A stretch of 64,000 nt of DNA from Paludibacteraceae bacterium. Its GTDB lineage: Bacteria > Bacteroidota > Bacteroidia > Bacteroidales > Paludibacteraceae. A program made the translations under genes and the position numbers. The stretch's first letter is position 1. Each line of letters starts with the position of its first letter. Positions 7,281-16,081 of the stretch are shown piece by piece. Under the pieces are notes generated by a model that saw only the letters and a program-made list of their open reading frames with translations, ran no database searches and had not been told where the DNA came from. The DNA is taken from NCBI GenBank assembly GCA_017527905.1, contig JAFXPK010000028.1, positions 1 through 64,000 of the forward strand, written 5' to 3'.

Positions 7281-8399
7281 ATGTCAATGATTGAAATAAA
7301 AAAAGTCGAAAACAAGAAGGATCTGAAGGCCTTCATCCGCTTCCCGGAAAGGTTGTACAAGGGCAATGCCTATTGGGTGCCGCCATTGGAATTCGACGAG
7401 ATGAACGTCCTGAGGAAAGAGACTAATCCCGCATTCGACCACTGCGAGGCGGAGTACTGGTTGGCCTACAAAGACGGCGAACTGGTCGGCAGAGTGGCCG
7501 GCATCATCAATAAAGTGGCCAACGAAAAGTGGGGCAACAAGGTCCGCTTCGGATGGCTGGACTTCATCGAAGACATCGATGTGCTACGCGCCTTGATCGA
7601 CCAAGTCATCGAATGGGGACTGTCGAAAGGCATGAAGACAATACAGGGACCGCTCGGCTTCAACGACATGGACAAGGAAGGCCTTCTGGTCGACGGATTC
7701 GACAAGATGCCGACCATCGCCAACATATATAATTATCCGTACTATCCTACCATGCTGGAACAATTGGGCTTCAACAAGGACGAGGATTGGGTGCAGTACC
7801 GCATCAAGGTGTCGGAAATACCGGAGAAGGTAAAGATCGTCAGCGAGGGCATCGCCCAAAGGTACAATGTGAGGGCTGTATTCTTCGACAAGAAGAAGGA
7901 CCTGAAAAAATACGGGAAAGCCATGTTCCACGTGCTGAACGAGGCCTTCAAGGACCTGTACGGTTACGCGACGCTATCGGACAAGGAGATCGATTCGCTG
8001 ATCAAGACTTATTTCAGCTTCGTCAACCCTAAATACGTCTGCTTCGTGCTGGATGAGCACGACGACGTGGTGGCCTTCGGTGTGAGCATGCCGACACTCT
8101 CCAAGGCGTTCCAGAAAGCCAAAGGGAAGGTCTTGCCGCTAGGCTTCGTCCACATACTCAAGGCGTTACATGAGAATGACACCATCGACTTGTACTTGAA
8201 TGGTGTGCATCCGGACTGGCAAAAACGTGGTATCCATGCGCTATATTACACGAAGATGACCCAAGCATACATCGACAACGGGTTCAAATATGCCATCACG
8301 AACCCCCAATTGGAAAGCAACACCAACGCGGTGCGCATCTGGCGCAACTACGAGCAGGAGCCGTATATCCGCCGCCGTTGCTACTCGAAGGAGATTTAG
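7281..8399 (+). CDS. YghO-like GNAT-fold protein
   Basis: 372 residues. The sequence (FIRFPERLYKGNAYWVPPL near the start, EAEYWLAYKDGELVGRVAGIIN, GPLGFNDMDKEGLLVDGFD, and a GVHPDWQKRGIHALYY segment near the end) resembles the conserved YghO-like family of N-acetyltransferase-fold proteins. The late segment looks like the acetyl-CoA-binding motif A (Q/RxxGxG/A). Substrate and role are unknown. A second in-frame ATG lies two codons downstream of the chosen start. It stands alone, divergent from HU, and the next gene is 125 bases away. Confidence 0.7.
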   Translation: MSMIEIKKVENKKDLKAFIRFPERLYKGNAYWVPPLEFDEMNVLRKETNPAFDHCEAEYWLAYKDGELVGRVAGIINKVANEKWGNKVRFGWLDFIEDIDVLRALIDQVIEWGLSKGMKTIQGPLGFNDMDKEGLLVDGFDKMPTIANIYNYPYYPTMLEQLGFNKDEDWVQYRIKVSEIPEKVKIVSEGIAQRYNVRAVFFDKKKDLKKYGKAMFHVLNEAFKDLYGYATLSDKEIDSLIKTYFSFVNPKYVCFVLDEHDDVVAFGVSMPTLSKAFQKAKGKVLPLGFVHILKALHENDTIDLYLNGVHPDWQKRGIHALYYTKMTQAYIDNGFKYAITNPQLESNTNAVRIWRNYEQEPYIRRRCYSKEI

Positions 8400-8524
8400 T
8401 GCGACAAACACGTGGTTGCCGACTGGACAGCCGGCTATGCGGGACGAATGCGGAACCTTACATCGGCTCCCCTCCCCCCGCGAGAGGATGATTTTTTTAT
8501 GAACCACTTTAATTTTTTTTATTT

Positions 8525-8917
8525 ATGGATTATACAGAGGGTGCATTGTCTGCGTTGAAGAACGATAAATTTGTGCAATACATCGGCGTGGAACTGCTGA
8601 GTGCGTCGGAGGGACATGCGACGGGCAGGATGGAGATCAAGGATTTCCACCTGAACGGAGTCGGTTCCGTACAAGGCGGCGCGCTCTATACCTTGGCGGA
8701 CTATGTGGTGGCGGCCGCAGCGAACTCCCGCGGGAAGACGGCGGTCTCTTTAGACGGACACATCGACTACATCAAGGCGGTCTCCTCCGGCGTACTCACC
8801 GTGGAGGCGAAGGAGATCTCCCTCAAACGGACAATAGCCATCTATATGGCGGAAATCAGGAACGAGGAGGGCGCATTGGTCGCCTCCTACCAAGCTAAAA
8901 TGTTCAGAAAGGATTAA
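8525..8917 (+). CDS. PaaI/HGG-type hotdog thioesterase
   Basis: 130 residues, the normal length for the single-domain hotdog thioesterases that hydrolyse acyl-CoA or aryl-CoA esters in the cytoplasm. The core helix segment reads NGVGSVQGGALYTLADYVVAAAAN, with the HGG-type motif here as QGG followed by the catalytic-region acid Asp. The substrate cannot be told from sequence. The next gene begins 2 bases after its stop, so it probably heads an operon with the DUF5715 lipoprotein and recO. Confidence 0.8.
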   Translation: MDYTEGALSALKNDKFVQYIGVELLSASEGHATGRMEIKDFHLNGVGSVQGGALYTLADYVVAAAANSRGKTAVSLDGHIDYIKAVSSGVLTVEAKEISLKRTIAIYMAEIRNEEGALVASYQAKMFRKD

Positions 8918-8919
8918 GG

Positions 8920-9651
8920 ATGAGGCTTTTACGGCACATATTATTGCTTTTGCTCTTCCCTCTCTTCCTAGGGGGATGCGACTTCTTTTCCGACAACGTG
9001 TCCGCCGACACGGAGCTCAAGGCGGACGAGCCTCTGAACGAACCGAACGGCCAGCAACGCCCGAGACACCGATGGAGCCAAATCTATTCCCTGAAGAAAA
9101 GCCGCTTCCTCCGCGACCCGAACAAAATGCACATCGCGGCGGGCAAGGAGATGGGGCTCAACCCTCCTTACCGGAAAAACGCGGACTTCCTCGCCGACCG
9201 CGACTCCCTAGTGGCTTGCGGAGCATTAGTCTACGTGCCGGACTCCACCTACTACGTGAAGAAAACAGCTAAATATTCCTACCCATACCTGACGCCTGAG
9301 GCGTTCAAGGTGCTGAACGAGCTATGCGATCGGTTCCAACAAAAACTGAAGGAGAAGAAACAACCCGCCTACTCGCTCTACCTGACCTCCGCCTTGCGCA
9401 CGGAGGAGAGCCAGAAACGCCTGCGGAAAGGCAACAAGAACGCCACAAGGGACACAACCAGCCACCTCTATGGCGCATCCTTCGACATCTCCTACTGGGA
9501 GTTCCTCCGCAACTCGAACAGACGGGCATATAGCTACAAGCATATCCAAAACATACTCACCAAGACGGTGAGCGAAATGAGGAACGAAAACAAGTTCCTC
9601 GTCATCAAGGAGAACGGTCAGTTCTGCTTCCATATCACTGTGGTTCAATAG
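8920..9651 (+). CDS. DUF5715 lipoprotein, M15 peptidase-like
   Basis: 243 residues. It has an N-terminal lipobox (FLGGC, Cys20), so it is probably anchored in a membrane from the periplasmic side. The C-terminal half has TSALRTEESQKRL, then SHLYGASFDI, and FCFHITVV at the end. These match the SxHxxGxAxD and terminal His pattern of M15/VanY-like D-Ala-D-Ala peptidases, so a zinc-dependent role in cell-wall peptide processing is plausible. The family is known as DUF5715; activity is inferred. It is tightly packed between the thioesterase gene (2-base gap) and recO (16-base gap). Confidence 0.75.
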   Translation: MRLLRHILLLLLFPLFLGGCDFFSDNVSADTELKADEPLNEPNGQQRPRHRWSQIYSLKKSRFLRDPNKMHIAAGKEMGLNPPYRKNADFLADRDSLVACGALVYVPDSTYYVKKTAKYSYPYLTPEAFKVLNELCDRFQQKLKEKKQPAYSLYLTSALRTEESQKRLRKGNKNATRDTTSHLYGASFDISYWEFLRNSNRRAYSYKHIQNILTKTVSEMRNENKFLVIKENGQFCFHITVVQ

Positions 9652-9667
9652 AATAGGAGGAACGGTC

Positions 9668-10393
9668 ATGTTCGTCAAGACGGATGCCATCGTTTTAAGC
9701 CATAAGAAGGTGAGGGACAACACCGCCTTGCTCACGCTCTATACGGAGGAGTTGGGTAGAGCCTCTTTCCTGCTCTACGGAGCGGGCAGCAAACGGGGCG
9801 GGAAATACAACTCCCTGCTCCAGCCGCTTTCGCTTCTCTCCGTGGAGGCGACCCTCAAGAACGGTCAGGAACTGAACGTGATCAAGGAGCTGAAATGCCT
9901 GCACCCCTTGCTCGACGCCATGTCAAACCCCTACAAGAGCAGCATCCTCTTCTTCCTGGCGGAGATGCTGACGAACGTGCTGCGCACCAACGAGTCGGAC
10001 AAGCTCCTTTTCCGCTTCCTCAAGGAATCCGTGCTATGCCTGAACGGGTTGGAACGGGGCGTATATAACTTCCACATCGCCTTCCTCGTACGCCTGTCTT
10101 CCCTCCTGGGCTTCTGCCCCGACGTGTGTGACTTGGCGGACGCCCGCTATTTCGACCTCAGGCAGGCGGAATACACCGACCAACGTCCTCCCCACAAGGA
10201 ATTCGTGGCCGACAAGGAGGCGCAGTTCCTGCGTCTGCTCTGCAGAATGAACTATAGAAACCTTTCCTGCTTCCGCTTCTCGAAGGAGGAAAGGAACGAG
10301 CTGTTAGACTACATCATCGACTACTACAGAATTCATTTACAGGACTTCAGGGATCTGAAAACACTGGATGTGCTGCGGGAGATATTCGACTGA
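9668..10393 (+). CDS. recO: DNA repair protein RecO
   Basis: 241 residues. The N-terminal OB fold (MFVKTDAIVLSHKKVRDNTALLTLYTEE in two parts, then GRASFLLYGAGSKRG) is diagnostic of RecO, which loads RecA onto SSB-coated single-stranded DNA together with RecR. The C-terminal helical part is present, but the zinc-finger cysteines of many RecO proteins are not seen, as is common in this phylum. It closes a likely operon with the thioesterase and the DUF5715 lipoprotein. Confidence 0.93.
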   Translation: MFVKTDAIVLSHKKVRDNTALLTLYTEELGRASFLLYGAGSKRGGKYNSLLQPLSLLSVEATLKNGQELNVIKELKCLHPLLDAMSNPYKSSILFFLAEMLTNVLRTNESDKLLFRFLKESVLCLNGLERGVYNFHIAFLVRLSSLLGFCPDVCDLADARYFDLRQAEYTDQRPPHKEFVADKEAQFLRLLCRMNYRNLSCFRFSKEERNELLDYIIDYYRIHLQDFRDLKTLDVLREIFD

Positions 10394-10447
10394 GACCGTT
10401 CGGAGGATCACAAAATCACCGTTGTTAATAATTCAAGTATGAAAAGT

Positions 10448-10479
10448 TTTGCATATACACCATCATTTATCTATTTTCG
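10448..10479 (+). promoter_or_regulatory. Promoter for the DksA-like gene
   Basis: TTTG at 10448 and TATTTTCG at 10472 (one mismatch to TAnnTTTG) are separated by exactly 20 bases, the usual Bacteroidota spacing. The gene starts 35 to 41 bases further on. Confidence 0.5.
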
Positions 10480-10513
10480 CAAAAGAAAAATATAAGTTTT
10501 ACTTTTAAATCTG

Positions 10514-10900
10514 ATGGATATGGCTGAAAAAACACGATATTCGGATGCGGAACTTGCTGAGTTCAAGGAGCTTATACTTGAAAAGTTAGCCGCAGCCCAA
10601 AGAGACTACGAACTACTGAAGGCCAGTTTGGCCAATATGGACGGAAACGATGTGTGCGATACGTCACCTACCTTCAAGGTGTTGGAGGAGGGAGCTGAGA
10701 CGATGACCAAAGAGGAGGCCGGACGTTTGGCGCAAAGACAGATGAAGTTTATCCAGCACCTGCAGGCCGCTTTGGTGCGCATTGAAAATAAAACATACGG
10801 CATCTGCCGCGAGACGGGCAAGCTGATCCCGAAAGAGAGACTGCGCGCCGTTCCTCATGCCACCTTGTGCATCGATGCGAAAAACAGCGGCGTGAAATAA
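10514..10900 (+). CDS. DksA/TraR-family regulator with degenerate zinc finger
   Basis: 128 residues; a second ATG at 10520 is an equally good start. The layout matches DksA: a helical hairpin with acidic residues, then the C-terminal finger region YGICRETGKLIPKERLRAV and LCIDAK. DksA binds RNA polymerase's secondary channel and works with ppGpp in the stringent response. The four zinc cysteines of canonical DksA (CxxC twice) are reduced here to one Cys per pair (CRET, CIDA), so zinc is probably not bound. A strong terminator follows the stop at 10914, and lspA lies downstream, a typical Bacteroidales arrangement. Confidence 0.85.
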   Translation: MDMAEKTRYSDAELAEFKELILEKLAAAQRDYELLKASLANMDGNDVCDTSPTFKVLEEGAETMTKEEAGRLAQRQMKFIQHLQAALVRIENKTYGICRETGKLIPKERLRAVPHATLCIDAKNSGVK

Positions 10901-10913
10901 TAGACGTGGAATC

Positions 10914-10957
10914 ACGGTTCGATGTCTTCCCTTCGGCAAGGCTCGAACCGTTTTTAT
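10914..10957 (+). terminator. Terminator of the DksA-like gene
   Basis: ACGGTTCGA and TCGAACCGT form a 9-bp perfect stem, directly followed by TTTTATTT. It lies 14 bases after the stop codon at 10900 and overlaps the upstream ATG of the lspA reading frame. Confidence 0.85.
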
Positions 10958-10966
10958 TTACAGATT

Positions 10967-11599
10967 GTGCATTCAGAACAAAAGAAAACATGGATTTGCG
11001 CTTCCGCTCTGATTCTTGCCATTTTATTGGTGGACCAGATCGTGAAGTTTTACGTGAAGACGCACTTCTACTTGCATGAGAGCGTCGAAGTGACGAGTTG
11101 GTTTTTCATCCGTTTCGAGGAAAACAACGGTATCGCCTTCGGACTGGAATTCTTCAAAGGCAACAACAAGATGATACTCACCATCCTACGAATCATCGCG
11201 GTGGGTGCCCTCGGATATTATCTACATTACGTGATAAAGAAAAAGCACAGACTCGGATTCGTGCTCAGCATCGCCGCCATCATCGCAGGTGCGGCGGGTA
11301 ACATCATAGACTGCGTCTTTTACGGTTACTGCTTCAATTCGAGCGCTGGGCAAGTGGCCCAGTTCATGCCGGAAGGAGGCGGATACGCACCTTTATTCTG
11401 CGGGAAAGTGGTGGATATGCTGAAGTTCCCGCTCTTCTCCGCCTCATGGCCTGAATGGCTTCCTCTGATCGGAGGAGACTCCTTCACCTTCTTCTCCCCG
11501 ATCTTCAACTTGGCGGATTCCGCCATCACCGTCAGCGTCTTCGTCATCCTGATATTCTATAGGCAATACCTATCGGAGAATTCGAAAGATAAAGAATAG
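10967..11599 (+). CDS. lspA: Lipoprotein signal peptidase (signal peptidase II)
   Basis: The enzyme cleaves signal peptides from prolipoproteins at the inner membrane. The frame can be opened at ATG 10922, but that codon sits in the stem of the upstream terminator, so I prefer the in-frame GTG at 10967, which gives 210 residues and puts the first membrane helix (WICASALILAILLVDQIVKF) near the N-terminus as usual. Catalytic aspartates are visible in GNIIDC and FNLADS, and the ENNGIAFG motif is present. Between the third and fourth helices there is the longer loop typical of Bacteroidota enzymes. The gene is followed after 20 bases by a DUF4296 lipoprotein, which would itself be a substrate. 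Confidence 0.92.
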   Translation: MHSEQKKTWICASALILAILLVDQIVKFYVKTHFYLHESVEVTSWFFIRFEENNGIAFGLEFFKGNNKMILTILRIIAVGALGYYLHYVIKKKHRLGFVLSIAAIIAGAAGNIIDCVFYGYCFNSSAGQVAQFMPEGGGYAPLFCGKVVDMLKFPLFSASWPEWLPLIGGDSFTFFSPIFNLADSAITVSVFVILIFYRQYLSENSKDKE

Positions 11600-11619
11600 C
11601 ATTTAGCATCCATAAGAAA

Positions 11620-11973
11620 ATGAGAGGTTTAAAAGTAATATTACTGAGCGTATCTTTGGCATTGGTGGCTTGTTCGCCCGACTCTTCCCGCCCGATTATC
11701 CCGGAAGACACAATGGCGCAGATCCTGATAGAACAATACCTGGTGCAGTCCGCCGCCGTCCAACGCCCTGTCGAAAAACCGGACAAGGTCAACTTCTACT
11801 ATGCCCATATCCTGGAAAAATACCACTATACGGAGGCGGAATTCGACTCCTCCGTGGTATGGTACACATCACACATGGATGTCAACGAAAAAGTATACCA
11901 GAAGGTGATGAAACGTCTGCAGGAAATGGAGGATTCTTGCCTAAACCTCGTCGCAAACCCTCCGCAACAATAA
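11620..11973 (+). CDS. DUF4296 lipoprotein
   Basis: 117 residues. It has a lipobox (LALVACS, Cys18) and the conserved family features IIPEDTMAQILIEQYL, then YYAHILEKYHYTEAEFDSSVVWYT. DUF4296 proteins are small Bacteroidota lipoproteins commonly found next to lspA; their function is not known. It is likely cotranscribed with lspA (20-base gap) and the following small gene (22-base gap). Confidence 0.85.
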   Translation: MRGLKVILLSVSLALVACSPDSSRPIIPEDTMAQILIEQYLVQSAAVQRPVEKPDKVNFYYAHILEKYHYTEAEFDSSVVWYTSHMDVNEKVYQKVMKRLQEMEDSCLNLVANPPQQ

Positions 11974-11995
11974 ATATCCGGGAAATCATAGCGCA

Positions 11996-12331
11996 ATGAT
12001 CAGGGGTTATTTGGCACGCAGGATATATCTCTCTCCCTCAGAATGGCTACGTAACGCGCTCCTCTCCGTGGATACCGACAAAGGATGGGTTTCTGTCTCT
12101 TCATTCGAGGGGTTCGAATCCCCCGCCACCACTTTCGTGGAAGGAATCATCCTACCGTTCGAGCCCCGTTTTATCGGCTCTGTCTCCTTGCAGGACTACC
12201 TATCCGCCGAGTTTCCCCCGTCTGAAGGTTTTAAACCGCGCCACTATTGGTCGCTCGAATATCCGGGACTTTTCTCCGGCCACGAAACACCAACCGATGC
12301 AGATTCCTGGCACGTGGCCCAGCTTTGCTAA
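11996..12331 (+). CDS. Small conserved protein of unknown function
   Basis: 111 residues, no signal peptide or membrane segment. It begins MIRGYLARRIYLSPSEWLRN and has a central FVEGIILPFEP. This resembles the N-terminal beta-sandwich start of amidohydrolase-superfamily proteins (xFxDGIILPGFVNAHCH), which sit after DUF4296 in related genomes as far as I recall, but the metal-binding HxH that should follow is missing. It may be a short remnant or a separate small family. It is the last gene of the lspA cluster; folA lies convergent 22 bases away. Confidence 0.6.
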   Translation: MIRGYLARRIYLSPSEWLRNALLSVDTDKGWVSVSSFEGFESPATTFVEGIILPFEPRFIGSVSLQDYLSAEFPPSEGFKPRHYWSLEYPGLFSGHETPTDADSWHVAQLC

Positions 12332-12352
12332 GCCTGTTTCTCCCCTACCTTT

Positions 12353-12847
12353 CTACTTCTTCCTGAGATAATTCACGAATTCATAATCATGGTCGTTTTT
12401 CTCATCTGCGGAAAAACACTCGCGGGAATACTCCTGCCAAACCGTATCAGGGAAGGCGGGGAAGAATGTGTCCGCCTCAGGCGATACGTGCACACGGGTA
12501 AGGCAAAGCTTGCTCGCGAAAGGCATCATCAACTCATAGATCTGTCCACCTCCCATAACGAAAACCTCCTCGTTCCTCAAGGAAGGATCCTCCTCCAACT
12601 CACTGATGCTTCGGATGATTTCACATCCGGGAGCCTCCTCCGGCTTCATCGTGCGGGAGAGGATGATATTGCGGCGATTGGGCAACGGACGCCCGATGGA
12701 GAGGTACGTGTTGCGCCCCATCAGGACAGTGTGTCCCGTCGTGAGGAACTTGAAGTGCTTCATGTCCCCTGAGAGATGCCAAAGCAACTGATTGTCTTTG
12801 CCAATCGCCAAATTGTCCGCCACAGCGGCGATGATCGTGTATTGCAT
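12353..12847 (-). CDS. folA: Dihydrofolate reductase
   Basis: 164 residues, the usual length. It reduces dihydrofolate to tetrahydrofolate with NADPH. Family motifs visible are TIIAAVADNLAIGKDNQLLWHLSGD with the catalytic acid region (LSGDM, Asp in place 28 or so), the cofactor segment TGHTVLMGRNTYLSIGRPLPNRRNI, and VMGGGQIYELMMPFA. The C-terminal half (LTRVHVSPEADTFFP) is complete. It is transcribed alone from a promoter box at 12871. Confidence 0.95.
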   Translation of the reverse strand: MQYTIIAAVADNLAIGKDNQLLWHLSGDMKHFKFLTTGHTVLMGRNTYLSIGRPLPNRRNIILSRTMKPEEAPGCEIIRSISELEEDPSLRNEEVFVMGGGQIYELMMPFASKLCLTRVHVSPEADTFFPAFPDTVWQEYSRECFSADEKNDHDYEFVNYLRKK

Positions 12848-12870
12848 ATCTTCTTTTTTCTAATCTTGTG

Positions 12871-12878
12871 CAAAGATA
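12871..12878 (-). promoter_or_regulatory. -7 box for folA
   Basis: Complement reads TATCTTTG (TAnnTTTG), 23 bases before the folA start codon, implying a short leader. Confidence 0.5.
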
Positions 12879-12889
12879 CGAAACATGCC

Positions 12890-15643
12890 TTATTCCAGAA
12901 TCAATTTAGCCTGATATAGATCAGCGTTTGATTCCACCATCAATATATACATACCGGCAGGCAGGCCCGCACGCCTTATCGTGAAAGAGGAAGGATTCCC
13001 CGCTCCCCCCGCTGCGACTCCTCGGCTCACCTCGATGCCACCGACAGAGAGAATCCGCCAAAGGAGTCCTTTCCCTTCTGCATTCGGCACATACACCTCA
13101 CATTGATCCACTACAGGATTGCCAACGACAAGGAATCCTTCGCCGGAGACATTATCCGCCAAGCCGGAGTTGTCCGGATCCTCAATGACGAAACGGGCCT
13201 CAAAAGAGACATCCTGATTACCACCCTGCAATAGAATCGTAAACGGATACTCCCCTATCTCACCCAAGGCATCTCCTGAAATCAGGATCGTGCCTTTTTC
13301 GTCATCAATCTCCGCAGTCACGCCATCCGGCAATCCCTCGACTTGCGCCGAGAGCGCATTATGCCATGTCAGACGGATCAGTTCTATCTTCTCCCCCTTC
13401 CTCGCACTGAAGAGGAGTTCTCCCTCATAATCCAGACTTGCCGGCCCCGCATACTCCACCGTGATCGTTCCGCCTGTGTCAGTTACCTCGTTCCCGTCAA
13501 AGGCGCCCTCCGTGACAAGCGAATACTGGTAAACGCCAGCCTTCGTAGGTGTCCCGCCGATCCTAATCTGACCGTTCTCCACCGTGGCCGACACACCCGG
13601 AGGCAACGTTCCGACCACCTTCACACTCGTTGCGTTCGTGAAGTTATACACGGTGGTCACCATCTCCGTGCCTACCTCCACCGTCTGATTACGGGCACCG
13701 CCTGAGCCCCATCTGCCAATGGTGGCAGGACTCACGTTCCCCAAGTTCCTGTAATACTCCAACGGACTATAACCCAAATGAGGAGGCTGGTTGTATCCGC
13801 AGTTCTGCCATGCTACCGCCATGTCATACACATGGTCGTCGCGCAACCATGGCAACTTATAACGGCTCTCTATGGTAGTGGAATAAATCGTCAGGAAATA
13901 TTTGTTGTTGACCGATGTCCAGAAGATGGCCTCCTCGCGCCAATCCCCCAATATGTCCGCTTGTAGGCACGGATTATACTTGGTGGCATTGTTCGTGTTG
14001 GCGGCATATTCCACCTTCACACCATCCACATAGATATTATATCCGAAAGTGTGAAGGCGATCCCACGTCTTGCTCGCCATGTTCCACTTGTCCACATGTC
14101 CGCGGTCATAAGACTCCTCCAACAAATCACCATCCCAGAATATGCGGTAATTGATGGAACTGCTCTTCGTGCTACCCGTATGCCATGCGGCGATGTTACG
14201 TCCCTTGCAGGTAAAGAGGTTTTCATCGCTCCACTCCATGCATTCCGCACCATCATACGTGCTGTCGCAATCCAAAGCGAGTCCGCGCCCGGTATCGCCA
14301 CCCGTCTGATTCTTCGATGTCAACACCCTACCTGTCTTCGCATCCAACAACGCGCAATCGTATTTGGCGGTGGTCTCCTCCATGACCATAAAGTATTCAA
14401 GGCCATCGTTCGAAGGGTCAAATTCGCCCAAGTGGGTGGCATCACCATGCCCAAAGCCCGTGTTCCACAAGAGGGAGCCATCATGGTCAAGACATGCGGC
14501 CCCAACGATGATCTCATCATAACCATCGTTGTCCACATCACCACACGTGATGCTATGGGCACCCTGCCCGTATATGCCCTGTCCGGGACGGTCGGAGGTA
14601 TGCTTCCATAGGTTGGACAAAGTCTGTCCATCCCACGTGTATGCCGCGGCGTACGAATAGGTGTAGATGCCTCGCGTGGTCACCGCACACGGTTTAGCCT
14701 GGCCATTGACAGGCAAAAAGGCCACACAACCCTTCATCCAGTTTCCTCGGTGTCCGTAGGTTGAGCCGTCAGTGTTCGTGCTTCTGTCGTCCCAATCCTT
14801 CTGGATACTGAAATATGGCCAATAATCGATTGTCGCCAACTCCTTGCCGTCCTTGCCGCTGAAGCAAGTGATCCACTCTTTCCCTCCATCCGTGATAACG
14901 CCAGAACTGTTGATGGAAGAGGCGGAATGGTTAGCGCCCGCCGCCGCGCCTTTCGAAAGGAAATTGCCGGTAGCGTCCTTCGAGCCCTGGGCCGTCTTGG
15001 CGATCAACTCACCATAACCGTCCCCGTCGAAATCGTAGCACAGGAACGTGAAGCGGCAACCAGCCAACACATTGGGGCCCAAGTTGATACGCCACAACAG
15101 CGTACCATCCAACTTCAGGCAGTCCAAAATAGGAGGAGCCGTAGGGGTTGCCAACGCACCCGTACCACCTTCCCAACAAAGGATGATCTCCTGTTCCCCG
15201 TCACCGTCCATATCATAGGCAGAGCAGTCGTACGGAGAATAGGTCACCGTCGTGCCATCAGGCAAGCGGTAAGTGCCGGGATGATTCAGTTGGAGATGAC
15301 GGTGGGGATTAGCGTCGCACTTCACCCCCAATTGGGAATCGATCACCACACCATCTTTGTCCAACACCTCCAGGGAGAACGTCGCCCTTTCGTAATTGGA
15401 TGAGAGGGAGACATTTGTCCGGTCCGTCAGCGTGCTCACCAAATTACCGTCGGCATACAACTTATACGTAGTATTCCTATGGTTGTCCGTGCTCCTCATA
15501 CGCCAACTCACGTACACATTCTTCCCGGTATTACAAGCCCACAAGCCTCTCGACTGTTTGGCCGCGAAAACATCGTGATAACCCATTTGCAACAACGCAA
15601 ACAGCATCACCAAGGGTAATAATAAACGCTTGCTACTTTTCAT
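12890..15643 (-). CDS. PL11 rhamnogalacturonan lyase with T9SS sorting domain
   Basis: 917 residues from ATG at 15643. The frame opens further at 15712, but a promoter box overlaps that codon and a good signal peptide begins at 15643 (MKSSKRLLLPLVMLFALLQM). The body matches polysaccharide lyase family 11, which cleaves the rhamnogalacturonan I backbone of pectin by beta-elimination: SRGLWACNTGKNVYVSWRM at the start, and calcium-binding DGDG motifs in repeated blades (YDMDGDGEQEIILCWEG, YDFDGDGYGELIAKTAQG, DVDNDGYDEIIVGA). Two immunoglobulin-like segments follow, and the last 80 residues (FTIRRAGLPAGMYILMVES) are a type IX secretion sorting domain. It is probably secreted or surface-bound. Confidence 0.88.
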   Translation of the reverse strand: MKSSKRLLLPLVMLFALLQMGYHDVFAAKQSRGLWACNTGKNVYVSWRMRSTDNHRNTTYKLYADGNLVSTLTDRTNVSLSSNYERATFSLEVLDKDGVVIDSQLGVKCDANPHRHLQLNHPGTYRLPDGTTVTYSPYDCSAYDMDGDGEQEIILCWEGGTGALATPTAPPILDCLKLDGTLLWRINLGPNVLAGCRFTFLCYDFDGDGYGELIAKTAQGSKDATGNFLSKGAAAGANHSASSINSSGVITDGGKEWITCFSGKDGKELATIDYWPYFSIQKDWDDRSTNTDGSTYGHRGNWMKGCVAFLPVNGQAKPCAVTTRGIYTYSYAAAYTWDGQTLSNLWKHTSDRPGQGIYGQGAHSITCGDVDNDGYDEIIVGAACLDHDGSLLWNTGFGHGDATHLGEFDPSNDGLEYFMVMEETTAKYDCALLDAKTGRVLTSKNQTGGDTGRGLALDCDSTYDGAECMEWSDENLFTCKGRNIAAWHTGSTKSSSINYRIFWDGDLLEESYDRGHVDKWNMASKTWDRLHTFGYNIYVDGVKVEYAANTNNATKYNPCLQADILGDWREEAIFWTSVNNKYFLTIYSTTIESRYKLPWLRDDHVYDMAVAWQNCGYNQPPHLGYSPLEYYRNLGNVSPATIGRWGSGGARNQTVEVGTEMVTTVYNFTNATSVKVVGTLPPGVSATVENGQIRIGGTPTKAGVYQYSLVTEGAFDGNEVTDTGGTITVEYAGPASLDYEGELLFSARKGEKIELIRLTWHNALSAQVEGLPDGVTAEIDDEKGTILISGDALGEIGEYPFTILLQGGNQDVSFEARFVIEDPDNSGLADNVSGEGFLVVGNPVVDQCEVYVPNAEGKGLLWRILSVGGIEVSRGVAAGGAGNPSSFTIRRAGLPAGMYILMVESNADLYQAKLILE

Positions 15644-15711
15644 TCTTGTTTTGCTTTCAATGGTTCCTAATAAATCCCCCAAATCTACGTGATATGGTAA
15701 ATTGTAATGCA

Positions 15712-15719
15712 CAAAAATA
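15712..15719 (-). promoter_or_regulatory. -7 box for the PL11 lyase gene
   Basis: Complement reads TATTTTTG (TAnnTTTG), about 70 bases before the chosen start at 15643. It overlaps the alternative upstream start and argues against it. Confidence 0.5.
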
Positions 15720-16081
15720 CATCATATTTTGATTATGCAAAGAGATGGGAGGATTTTTTTCAACAACTCACCCTCCTTCCGCACTCACGTTTTGGGATGA
15801 ATGCGAACCATGCGCTCGTTGTCGGCTGGCAAAAACATAATTCATTTTTTCAAACCTGTACCACTATTTGAAACAGGGTTTGCTTTATTTTGCGGTCAAA
15901 AGAATAATTGATAAAAAGAAGATAGCAGAAAATCAAAGCAATCTTAATCGAAACGGGACTAAGCTGGGACCAAGAAGAGGCCTACGAACTGCCAAGAAAC
16001 AAGTAGTCACCAAGTAATCACTTAGCTGTCACTAAGTAATCCCAATATTAGTAAGACACTTCAAAAATGTTTAGTCGGTGT
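15720..16081. other. Intergenic region upstream of mcrB, no gene seen
   Basis: No convincing reading frame. At 16001-16040 there are three near-copies of AAGTARTCAC (AAGTAGTCAC, AAGTAATCAC, and TAAGTAATCC after TGTCAC), which could be an operator for the restriction genes. The remaining sequence is AT-rich without clear structure. Confidence 0.4.

Noticed and set aside
12108..12125. A tRNA T-arm-like sequence (GGGGTTCGAATCCCC)
   Set aside because: It lies inside the coding frame 11996-12331, and no acceptor, D or anticodon arms could be fitted around it.
15930..16010. Short frame ending in a TAG at 16005 before mcrB
   Set aside because: It has no start codon after the preceding stop and no recognisable sequence; it may be chance or a tiny gene remnant.
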